In this document: piece by piece, positions 9,132 through 16,172 of the stretch
Layout: each line of letters begins with the position of its first letter
Position numbering within the stretch: position 1 is the stretch's first letter
Assembly (NCBI GenBank): GCA_002361485.1
Contig: DESZ01000015.1
Span: forward strand, 10,253 to 29,985
DNA length: 19,733 bases
DNA from: Cyanobacteria bacterium UBA3301
Lineage (GTDB): Bacteria > Cyanobacteriota > Vampirovibrionia > Gastranaerophilales > Gastranaerophilaceae
Reading direction: 5' to 3'
Position numbers and translations under genes: made by a program
Notes under the pieces: model-generated
What the model was told of the DNA's origin: nothing
The model's input: the letters and a program-made list of their open reading frames with translations, nothing else
Database searches by the model: none

Positions 9132-9566
9132 TTAGAACAAAAATCCTTTTTCTTTAGCTGAATCTTTTTGTGCGACAATATTATCAAACGTCGAATTGTT
9201 AGCATTCCTGCGTCCCATCTTTATAATTCTGTTAAATGCCAATTCTAAAGGTTTAACTTTCGGATTGCCGATATAATCAACCTGACGTTTTAAAACATAA
9301 GTGCCTGTCGGTTGTTTTAATGTTTTATTCCACCCCGGTATATACCTTGAAAAGACTAATGTAGGATTTTTGTCCGTATAACAAAGATTCATTTCTATAA
9401 CCGTATCTTTAAATTTTTTATCAATATTATCAAGAGCTTCTATTAATTTATCAGATTTTTTATGCTTCATTGCATAAGAAATAACATCCATAAAATCATC
9501 ATTTGTAACAAATCTGGCACCAAAATTCTGATTATATACCTGAGAACTTACGGGTTGAATATTCAT
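9132..9566 (-). CDS. Hypothetical 144-aa protein with NFGARF tag
   Basis: I recognise no domain. AAAGGAG (9577-9583) lies about 10 nt before the ATG, which supports the start. The N-terminus MNIQPVSSQVYNQNFGARF is the clearest case of a short tag shared with the genes at 8295-9128 and 13786-14349. The rest is soluble, mixed alpha/beta and rather basic, with a predicted amphipathic helix (KSDKLIEALDNIDKKFKDTV, about 38-57) and a beta-rich middle (LVFSRYIPGW, GTYVLKRQVDYIG). There is no signal peptide of the Sec type. It is the middle gene of a three-gene minus-strand run, 59 bp after the gene starting at 10285 and 3 bp before the CheR-like gene. Confidence 0.75.
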   Translation of the reverse strand: MNIQPVSSQVYNQNFGARFVTNDDFMDVISYAMKHKKSDKLIEALDNIDKKFKDTVIEMNLCYTDKNPTLVFSRYIPGWNKTLKQPTGTYVLKRQVDYIGNPKVKPLELAFNRIIKMGRRNANNSTFDNIVAQKDSAKEKGFLF

Positions 9567-9625
9567 AATATAAAAACTCCTTTTTTTATTCTAAAACCCG
9601 TAAAATATTATTTTGCTAATATTAT

Positions 9626-10285
9626 CTAAACAATCGTGCGAATATTATTACCTAATTCCTTTGAGATTATTCCAAGTTTTTCAGACAATTTAGCATTATC
9701 TTCGCCTGATATTTGCTCTATAACTTCCACATCTTTGTCTGCTGTTCTAATCATTATAATTCGCGGCAAAGGCCCCTTGACATTGCGATTATAAAAATCT
9801 TTTGCTAAAATTTCATTTGCAGTTACACATTTACCGGTACCGAAAAATTCACTGGTTTCTCTTTTTAAAAATTTCGCAGGAACAAATACTCTCGAATTCG
9901 GATTATCGGTATTCAATTTCATAAATAACTTTTCAGGAATAAAGTTTCGTAAAATCCACTTTGCTGCATTTATCAACGGAGCATCTTTCCCAAACTTTGG
10001 AGCTGAATGAAACATACTGCCTTTTATCTCATTCTCATTTACTTTTCGATAAATATATGTATACTTATGACTGTCATTGTCTATAATATCAGTTACCTTA
10101 CCCTCAGATAAAAATAACTCGCGTTTTTTCCCCCCATCAGATATCATTAACTGTACTGTTTTATTATCCTTAGTTGTTTTTGATGCAAATATTGTTCCGT
10201 TGCCAAAAAGTGTTCTGACACTATTCCAGCGTTTATATAACTTCCCGTTGCAATAATTGGGTAATGTACATACTTTATTTATCAA
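9626..10285 (-). CDS. Hypothetical 219-aa protein starting at TTG
   Basis: I recognise no family. The frame also contains an ATG at 10315, but nothing like a ribosome site precedes it. A very strong AGAAGGAG (10293-10300) lies 7 nt before a TTG at 10283-10285, so I place the start there; the protein then begins MINKVCTLPNYCNGKLYKRW. It is basic and has no signal peptide or membrane span. Visible segments are a beta-rich N-terminal half (TVQLMISDGGKKRELFLSEG, YTYIYRKV) and a more helical C-terminal half (LINAAKWILRNFIPEKLF; AKLSEKLGIISKELGNNI). It is first in a minus-strand run with the tagged 144-aa protein and the CheR-like protein, and divergent from the SLH gene. Confidence 0.75.
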   Translation of the reverse strand: MINKVCTLPNYCNGKLYKRWNSVRTLFGNGTIFASKTTKDNKTVQLMISDGGKKRELFLSEGKVTDIIDNDSHKYTYIYRKVNENEIKGSMFHSAPKFGKDAPLINAAKWILRNFIPEKLFMKLNTDNPNSRVFVPAKFLKRETSEFFGTGKCVTANEILAKDFYNRNVKGPLPRIIMIRTADKDVEVIEQISGEDNAKLSEKLGIISKELGNNIRTIV

Positions 10286-10334
10286 AAAATTTCTCCTTCT
10301 GTCTGATAACCTCATACTAACACAAATAAAATTA

Positions 10335-10373
10335 TTTACAAAAAATTACATACAATTGTAAAAGTTATATTAT
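10335..10373 (+). promoter_or_regulatory. Divergent promoter region with TACAATTGTA palindrome
   Basis: For the SLH gene the best match is TTACAT (10346-10351), 16 bp, then TATTAT (10368-10373). A perfect 10-bp palindrome TACAATTGTA (10351-10360) lies between the boxes, where an operator would act on the promoter. The region also serves the minus-strand gene starting at 10285. In such AT-rich DNA the boxes are weak evidence. Confidence 0.3.
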
Positions 10374-10417
10374 CTGTGTAATATTAAATTGTGGATTTTT
10401 GTATAAAAGGAGAGAAT

Positions 10418-11563
10418 ATGAAAAATTTATTGAAGATGTTATTGGGGATTGCAGTATTCTGTATGACTACAATACCTGCATTTGCGTACCCTGATGTCGA
10501 ATCATCTTATTGGGCGTTTCCTCAAATTAACGAATTAACGGAAAAAGGTGTTATCATAGGTTATCCTGACGGAACTTTTAAACCGGACGAGAATGTTACA
10601 AGAGCCGAGTTTGCCGCTATGGCTATAAGAGCATTGGGGCAAGAGCATACAAAGGTCATCCAGCCTGTTCATTTTTCTGATGTTGATGAAACACACTGGG
10701 CATACTCCGATATTCAAAAAGCTTTATACTTTGATTTAGTTTCTTGCGATAAAGCCGGAGATTTATTCAGACCTGAAGATTCCGTGTCAAGAGGGGAGTC
10801 TATAACAGTCGCAGTAAATGCATTAACAACAGAAACCATCAGTGCAGCAAAAGCTAAAGAAGTTCTAGGAACAAAATACAAAGATGCAGGAATTATACCT
10901 GATTCATTTTTAATTCCTGTCGGCAAAGCAGAAATTCTCAATATGATTGTTATTGCTCCATCAGCAAACGGAAAATCTATTGAAGCAACACGTCCTGCAA
11001 CAAGAGCAGAAGTTGCAACTATTTTATACAATATGATGGAGCAGGCAAAACTTAACCCTAATGCTAAGCTGGCAGAAGCCATGAGAAAGAAAACAGGCGA
11101 CGGGTTTGTTATTGAAGAAGCAACCGTTCAAGGAAGCATTGGAACAATTCCTGCAGGAACATTTTTACCGATAAAATTGAACAGTTATGTAAGTTCACAA
11201 ACGACTCAAGGCGGTGTTATATATACTGCTTATGTTCCGCAAAATTATGTAACTAAAGATCACTATATCTTATTAAGACAAGGCGCAGCATTAAAAGGAC
11301 AAGTTTTAGATGTACGTCCCGGTCAATATTTTGTCAGAAACGGAGTGTTAGTATTAAAAAATGCACTTGTTACAACCGATAATGACCAAACTGCAAATTT
11401 AAGCGGATTATCTGAAATAAGAAAAGACAGAAATTGGTGGATGAAATTCGTACGCTGGGCATTCAAAGGTGAAAAATTAGAAGTGCCTGCAAACGGTGAT
11501 GCTTATATGAAATTATTACAACCGCTCAGAGTTGACTTAACAAACGGTTGGATATACGAATAA
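10418..11563 (+). CDS. Exported SLH-domain envelope protein with a beta-rich C-terminal domain
   Basis: The start is the ATG at 10418, with AAGGAG directly upstream (10407-10412) and a signal peptide (residues 1-23, KNLLKMLLGIAVFCMTTIPAFA) beginning there; an earlier in-frame ATG at 10391 has neither. Three SLH repeats follow: about 24-73 (YWAFPQINELTEKGVIIGYP, DGTFKPDENVTRAEFA), 84-136 (HWAYSDIQKAL, FRPEDSVSRGES) and a degenerate third at about 153-207 (RPATRAEVATILYNMM). SLH domains bind secondary cell-wall polymer or peptidoglycan and anchor the protein. Residues about 238-381 form a beta-rich domain with IPAGTFLPIKLNSYVSS and GAALKGQVLDV, recalling the C-terminal domain of VirB10/TrbI proteins. 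It is not an SLH-porin of the cyanobacterial type, because the long barrel is missing. It ends at a strong terminator. Confidence 0.88.
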   Translation: MKNLLKMLLGIAVFCMTTIPAFAYPDVESSYWAFPQINELTEKGVIIGYPDGTFKPDENVTRAEFAAMAIRALGQEHTKVIQPVHFSDVDETHWAYSDIQKALYFDLVSCDKAGDLFRPEDSVSRGESITVAVNALTTETISAAKAKEVLGTKYKDAGIIPDSFLIPVGKAEILNMIVIAPSANGKSIEATRPATRAEVATILYNMMEQAKLNPNAKLAEAMRKKTGDGFVIEEATVQGSIGTIPAGTFLPIKLNSYVSSQTTQGGVIYTAYVPQNYVTKDHYILLRQGAALKGQVLDVRPGQYFVRNGVLVLKNALVTTDNDQTANLSGLSEIRKDRNWWMKFVRWAFKGEKLEVPANGDAYMKLLQPLRVDLTNGWIYE

Positions 11564-11579
11564 GCTCTATATTCTTTAT

Positions 11580-11610
11580 AAAAAAGAAGGCATTATTTGC
11601 CTTCTTTTTT
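11580..11610. terminator. Bidirectional hairpin terminator
   Basis: AAAAAAGAAGGCA (11580-11592), a 5-nt loop and its exact complement TGCCTTCTTTTTT (11598-11610) form a 13-bp stem with A- and T-runs. It ends the SLH gene and cca, which converge here. The cca stop codon (11593-11595) lies in the loop. Confidence 0.9.
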
Positions 11611-13005
11611 TATGAATTCTATTGCTTCTTCTTTTGTATTTACATCACCATTAATCTGAGCTTCGTGCAAATCACTTAAAATCTTACCGAGTAATGGCGA
11701 AGGCGGGATTTTCAAAATCTTCATAATCTCATTCCCGTCAAGCAATTTCGGTAGCGGCTCAATTGTTTCCAAAGAATCTATATAAAAATTTTCCAGTTCA
11801 GACAATAATTTCAAATTCTCTTCAATCATATCAGCAGTAATTTCAGGCCCTTGAGCAGACAAACGATCGGCTTTGGCTATAATAATTGCATCAAGAGAAT
11901 CGTCTTCCATTTTTCTTATATAACGCATCATAACCTTAGGTGTCAATTCCGGTGAACAAACTACTGCTGTTGCATACATGTGATTTTTTATTATCTTTTT
12001 TATGTAGTCAATCTGTTTATTTGAAAATTTCAATTTCCTTAACACTGGCACACAAAGCGTTTCTCCTTCGTTTTCATGCTTATAAAATCTGTGTCTGCCG
12101 GTATCTTCTTCTATAAACCAGCAGGAGAACTTTCCTATATCATGCATAAACCCTGCCAATTTTAGATGCGCAATCCTTGAAAAACCGCCAAAATCAATTT
12201 TCTCAAGATGCTCTTTTACTTCAGGCGCAGATTTTTCATAAATTGCTTGTATTTGTCTTACAGTTTCTATACTATGATGAAATAAATCCAAATGATGATG
12301 AGCATTTGGCGGAATCTGTTTCAATTCGGAAACAAACGGGAAAATTCGCTCTAAAATTCCGCACTCATCCATTTTTAATAATGAATTATGCGCATTTTTT
12401 CCGTCAAAAAGTTTCATCAATTCGTATTCTACACGTTCCGGTGCAGGTTTCAAAATTAAATCGCAATATTTTTTTGCAATATTCATTAATTCATCAGATA
12501 TTTCAAATCCTAAAATGGAATAAAACCTAAATATACGCAGCAATCTCAACGGATCATCCGTAAAATTATCCTCGCTTATTCCGTTTAATACTTTATTTTT
12601 AATATCACCCAGTCCGTTTGTCGGGTCATAAAAATTCCCTGTTTTAATATTAACGGCTATCGCATTTACCCTTAAATCTCTGCGCAAAATATCTTTTTCT
12701 ATTGAACCTCCGATAGGATTTGTTATATCAAGATAATTGATTTTATCGGCTAACACAACACGATAAATTTTATTCGCTTCATCCAGCGGAATAAATTTTG
12801 CACCTAAAAATTCGGCAACCTTCTGCGCAAAAACTTTTGCATCTTCATCCGCAACAATCAAATCTCTGTCAGTGATATTTTCCTTGCCCAATAAAATATC
12901 ACGAACAGCACCGCCGACAAGGTATATTTCATTGTCGAAAAAACTTGATATATTATTCAAAACTTCATCATTTTGAATTTTATCTTTTACTGAATGAATA
13001 TTCAT
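11593..13005 (-). CDS. cca: CCA-adding tRNA nucleotidyltransferase (class II) with HD domain
   Basis: The enzyme adds or repairs the 3' CCA end of tRNA in the cytoplasm. Residues 28-50 carry the nucleotidyltransferase core IYLVGGAVRDILLGKENITD with the catalytic pair D46 and D48 (DRD). RRDLRVNAIA (108-117) and YDPTNGLGDIKNKVLNG (126-142) are the second and third motifs, and DDPLRLLRIFRFYSILGF (150-167) begins the neck that reads the incoming nucleotide. An HD phosphohydrolase domain covers about 225-395 (H287-D288 in FMHDIGK). The length of 470 is normal for the HD-bearing form. The gene overlaps the end of rsmE by 26 nt, so translation is probably coupled. Some bacteria split CC- and A-addition between two enzymes; that cannot be excluded here. 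Confidence 0.93.
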   Translation of the reverse strand: MNIHSVKDKIQNDEVLNNISSFFDNEIYLVGGAVRDILLGKENITDRDLIVADEDAKVFAQKVAEFLGAKFIPLDEANKIYRVVLADKINYLDITNPIGGSIEKDILRRDLRVNAIAVNIKTGNFYDPTNGLGDIKNKVLNGISEDNFTDDPLRLLRIFRFYSILGFEISDELMNIAKKYCDLILKPAPERVEYELMKLFDGKNAHNSLLKMDECGILERIFPFVSELKQIPPNAHHHLDLFHHSIETVRQIQAIYEKSAPEVKEHLEKIDFGGFSRIAHLKLAGFMHDIGKFSCWFIEEDTGRHRFYKHENEGETLCVPVLRKLKFSNKQIDYIKKIIKNHMYATAVVCSPELTPKVMMRYIRKMEDDSLDAIIIAKADRLSAQGPEITADMIEENLKLLSELENFYIDSLETIEPLPKLLDGNEIMKILKIPPSPLLGKILSDLHEAQINGDVNTKEEAIEFIKKEGK

Positions 13006-13738
13006 AAATAATATTTCCCAATGCGACTGTTGTCGCGGTTTCCGCTTTTAATATCAAATCTCCGAGCGTAAGCATATAAAAATTTTTATTATTTTCAGTA
13101 AGTTCATTGAAATAATCAAATTCTTTCTGCGAAAATCCGCCTTCGGGACCTATTATTACAAGCACTTTATCATTTGATTTTATAGGACTTTCTTCAAAAG
13201 AATCTCTTATGGATTTATGCGCAATCCTCTCACAAAAGACATATACTTTATCAAAGAAATCATCATTCAGAACTGTTTCAATTGTTGTTCTGTCATAACA
13301 TACCGGAATATCCGCGCGCTCACACTGTTTTGAAGCTTCATACATTATTTTGTTCCATTTTGATATTTTTTTATCAATCATATCATTATTTAGCGCGCAA
13401 TTATCGGTTTTAACAGGAAAAACCCCGCGCACCCCAAGTTCCGTTGCTTTTTCTATTAATAAATTTTGCGCATCACTCCTTAATGGGCTTTGAGCCAAAT
13501 ATAATTCAAAATCCAAGAATCTTTCGGAAGGGTACGATTTATTTATTTTTGCTTCAATTCTGTCATTTGTTATTAATTTGATTGTCGTTTCATATTGAAT
13601 TTTATTTTCATCAATCAAAAGTAGATTTTCACCTGTGCGAGCACGCAAAGAACGAGCAATATGGGAATAATTTTCTTTATCCGATATTGTAACGGTATTG
13701 TTTTCTATCTGATCAGAATTTATAAAAAAATGCGGCAT
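12980..13738 (-). CDS. rsmE: 16S rRNA m3U1498 methyltransferase RsmE
   Basis: RsmE methylates N3 of U1498 in 16S rRNA using SAM. Its 252 residues are the normal length. The N-terminal PUA-like domain is followed by a SPOUT (trefoil-knot) domain. Diagnostic stretches are PLRSDAQNLLIEKATELGVR (85-104), EASKQCERADIP (134-145; the family has EAxEQSxRxxxP), VIIGPEGGFSQKEFDYF (194-210) and LGDLILKAETATTVALGNII (225-244). In the last motif the family normally has LGxRILRxETA; here the first Arg is Leu, a mild deviation. An AAGGGAT ribosome site lies just before the ATG and forms one arm of a small hairpin (13746-13758). It lies between a CheD-like gene (47 bp) and cca (26-nt overlap). Confidence 0.94.
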   Translation of the reverse strand: MPHFFINSDQIENNTVTISDKENYSHIARSLRARTGENLLLIDENKIQYETTIKLITNDRIEAKINKSYPSERFLDFELYLAQSPLRSDAQNLLIEKATELGVRGVFPVKTDNCALNNDMIDKKISKWNKIMYEASKQCERADIPVCYDRTTIETVLNDDFFDKVYVFCERIAHKSIRDSFEESPIKSNDKVLVIIGPEGGFSQKEFDYFNELTENNKNFYMLTLGDLILKAETATTVALGNIIYEYSFSKR

Positions 13739-13785
13739 ACTAAATCCCTTTATAAGGGTAATTTTACCATAAAAGAAATTATATT

Positions 13786-14349
13786 TTATATTTCATCAGA
13801 GTTTGCAATAAATATATGTTCAAAAGCAGAAGATAAAGCCTCTTTCCTGGACATTTTATTTTGTAATGCGTTTGATATTGTCAAATTTGAAATAAGGACT
13901 TCATCCGTATCAGTCCTGTAAGCGACAGAAGTCGGAGTTTTACCGTTTTTTAATATTGTAAGCGGAATATTATATGACGTTAAAAAATTAATCCAATTAT
14001 TATAAACTCCCTGACTTGGTTTTGTATTTTTTGATCCGACAACAACCGCGGTTAAATCTTTAGAATTTATATCAAAATTCTTTGTAACAAACTTAATCAT
14101 ATCGGTCATAATATGGTTAGCTTTTTGTGCAGGATTAAGATGCAGCAAGCTTGCCTTTTGCCCGTCAGATAATACAACACATGTGCAATCGCATATTCTG
14201 CTTGTGAATACATCTCTGCCTACAACAGCCTCATTCAACGTCCAAGGATAATCAGAAAAGTTATTTTTACTGATTCTTGAAGTTATTTTATTAAAATCCA
14301 AAGAATTTATCGGAACTATTCGCGATGTAAAAGCTACATTATTGCTCAT
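13786..14349 (-). CDS. CheD-like (deamidase-fold) hypothetical protein with N-terminal tag
   Basis: This is a 187-residue protein with the N-terminal tag NVAFTSRIVPI. It shows a weak but ordered likeness to CheD, the receptor glutamine deamidase. RICDCTCVVLSDGQKASLLH (51-70) resembles the CheD stretch that carries the catalytic Cys and His; here C53, C55 and C57 are candidates and H70 the His, and C53-H70 has the 17-residue spacing I remember for CheD. LTAVVVGSKN (99-108) and then SYNIPLTIL and KTPTSVAYRTDTDEVLISN follow the order of the CheD second half. The start is supported by AGGA 7 nt upstream and by a TAATG overlap with the 60-aa gene. There are no chemotaxis genes around it. Function is unknown; the fold call is tentative. 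Confidence 0.65.
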   Translation of the reverse strand: MSNNVAFTSRIVPINSLDFNKITSRISKNNFSDYPWTLNEAVVGRDVFTSRICDCTCVVLSDGQKASLLHLNPAQKANHIMTDMIKFVTKNFDINSKDLTAVVVGSKNTKPSQGVYNNWINFLTSYNIPLTILKNGKTPTSVAYRTDTDEVLISNLTISNALQNKMSRKEALSSAFEHIFIANSDEI

Positions 14350-14531
14350 TATATTATCCTGAATAAATGACTGTAATCAAAACGACGTATCTCAAATACG
14401 GATTGATATTTATTATATGCATAATTGCATTTATTTAATTCTTTATTTATCATTGCGGAAATTCTTTTTGAAGGCAAGATTTTCGGATTTGCAATCGTTT
14501 TATTCCCGATAGTAAGTTTTGTTATTTTCAT
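14349..14531 (-). CDS. Small basic protein, 60 aa, translationally coupled
   Basis: I do not recognise it. It is likely real because AAGGAG (14538-14543) sits 6 nt before the ATG, and its TAA overlaps the ATG of the next gene by one base (TAATG), a classic coupling arrangement. The protein is very basic (many Lys, Arg), begins MKITKLTIGNKTIANPKILP and ends FDYSHLFRII. It contains no cysteine pair, signal peptide or membrane segment. It lies between rqcH (50 bp upstream) and the CheD-like gene. A partner of the CheD-like protein is a reasonable guess from the coupling. Confidence 0.7.
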   Translation of the reverse strand: MKITKLTIGNKTIANPKILPSKRISAMINKELNKCNYAYNKYQSVFEIRRFDYSHLFRII

Positions 14532-14581
14532 GGGGTACTCCTTTTATATTCATGTAATAAAATTCATAAAAAAATAATTTG

Positions 14582-16066
14582 CTAATCTATTACAATTTCT
14601 TTTTCATTCTTGTAAGTAACATATCCTAATGCTGCTTTTGGCGGCTTTCTCAAATATTTTCGTTTTGTATAAATAACCCCGACTTTTGTAGACTCAGAAG
14701 CTGATGAATATTTTTTTGCTAAATTTGCACACTCTAAAATCAATTCATCTGTAATATTTTGAGATTTTAATAATACGTGAGAACCCTGACAATCTTTTGT
14801 ATGAAACCACAAATCATCTTCTGAAGACAATTTTGACACAATATAATCATTTTGTTTGTTATTTTTACCAATATAAATTCGGGTTTGGTCAGGCTTTTCA
14901 ATAAAAAATATTTGAGATTTAGTAAGTAAAGAATTCTTGTTTTTCTCATCATTCTGTGCGGATTTAACGATATTCTTATCATCTTTAACAAAAAGACGGA
15001 GTTCCTGCTCTATATCTTTCAAATCTTCAATACCCTGTGCTATTTCAAGCGAATATAAAATGCTTTCAAGATATTCTTTATTTTGAGTGTTTAGCTCAAT
15101 TAATTCGGATAATTTCTGTACTGCCGTTTTACTTTTATTATATTTTTTATAATAATCATTTGCATTTTCTTTTACGGTTTTAGTTTCCTTTAAAGGAATT
15201 TTCACCTGCTCATTATTTTCATAATCAAAGACCGATGCTTCTTTATCATAATCCTTCAAATTATACAAATTCGCCATCAACAAATCTCCGTACAAACGGA
15301 ACTTATCCGCATCACGTTTTTTGTTTACTTGACAGTACATTTCTTTTAAGGACTTATTTATTTTAATTAAGGCAGATTTTAGTTCAGTACAATACTTTGC
15401 CCTCAATTTTTTGAATTTATCTTTAGCAATTATCGTGGAATAATAGTTATCAATAGTGTCATTTACTCCGTATTTTGAATAAACATTATAATTAAAACTG
15501 TTTAAAAAAGCGTATCTGTCATTCAAGAATGTACTATCTGAACTTAACGGCGGGTATGCATAGGGAATAGTCCCGTAAACCTCTCTTACCTGACTTTTAT
15601 CAGCTCCCACATTGTGCGCACATCCTAAAATTATATTGGTATCTGTGTTATACAAAATCACATTTGAATATTTACCCATCAATTCAACGGCTAAGCATAG
15701 ATATATTTTGTCATTTATCTCATTATACGCTTCAAAATATAATTCAAAAATTCTTTCATTATTATATTGAGCAACTTTTGATATTTTGGAATTTAATAAA
15801 TATTTCCTCAATAACATACAAAACATTGGCGGTTTTTGCGGAATTTCAATCAAGCGTTTTTTTGAATTTTCATCAGACATAAAACAAATATGATAAAGCT
15901 TCGTATCAATATTTATATATAATTGTTTTGTTCCGCCATTATTACGCAAAGATAAAATCAATTCACGCCTTGTAGGCTGCTGGATTTTATTCACACGAGC
16001 ACCCGAGATAAAATCTTCTTGCTCATCTAAAAACGCTTTTAACATCAAACTATCAAATGTAATCAT
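14582..16066 (-). CDS. rqcH: RqcH / NFACT-family ribosome quality control factor, shortened
   Basis: RqcH binds stalled 50S subunits and recruits alanyl-tRNA to add an Ala tail that marks the nascent chain for degradation. NFACT-N spans about 1-175: FISGARVNKIQQPTRRELIL (19-38) and VELMGKYSNVILYN (127-140). A coiled-coil middle follows at about 215-365, with FRLYGDLLMANLYNLKDYDK (256-275) and IPLKETKTVKENANDYYKKY (290-309). NFACT-R spans 390-485 (IYIGKNNKQNDYIV, DDLWFHTKDCQGSHVLL). Two deviations stand out. Length is 494 against about 560-570, because only about 40 residues lie where the helix-hairpin-helix domain should be. The Asp-Arg pair needed for tailing (D97-R98 in Bacillus) reads E104-R105. 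No clear ribosome site precedes the ATG. It heads the minus-strand operon and is divergent from aspS. Confidence 0.9.
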   Translation of the reverse strand: MITFDSLMLKAFLDEQEDFISGARVNKIQQPTRRELILSLRNNGGTKQLYINIDTKLYHICFMSDENSKKRLIEIPQKPPMFCMLLRKYLLNSKISKVAQYNNERIFELYFEAYNEINDKIYLCLAVELMGKYSNVILYNTDTNIILGCAHNVGADKSQVREVYGTIPYAYPPLSSDSTFLNDRYAFLNSFNYNVYSKYGVNDTIDNYYSTIIAKDKFKKLRAKYCTELKSALIKINKSLKEMYCQVNKKRDADKFRLYGDLLMANLYNLKDYDKEASVFDYENNEQVKIPLKETKTVKENANDYYKKYNKSKTAVQKLSELIELNTQNKEYLESILYSLEIAQGIEDLKDIEQELRLFVKDDKNIVKSAQNDEKNKNSLLTKSQIFFIEKPDQTRIYIGKNNKQNDYIVSKLSSEDDLWFHTKDCQGSHVLLKSQNITDELILECANLAKKYSSASESTKVGVIYTKRKYLRKPPKAALGYVTYKNEKEIVID

Positions 16067-16108
16067 AGAAAAAATTTATCAAAAAACAATATTTTTGTCT
16101 ATTATTTC

Positions 16109-16114
16109 TATAAT
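16109..16114 (+). promoter_or_regulatory. aspS: Candidate -10 box for aspS
   Basis: A perfect TATAAT occurs 58 bp before the aspS ATG in the rqcH-aspS intergenic region. No good -35 box lies 16-18 bp upstream, and a second candidate (TAAAAT, 16128-16133) exists, so the call is weak. Confidence 0.3.
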
Positions 16115-16172
16115 TTTTTGTTTGTGATAAAATTAAAAAGCAAATATAAATAGAAAAAAGGATATTAAGAAA

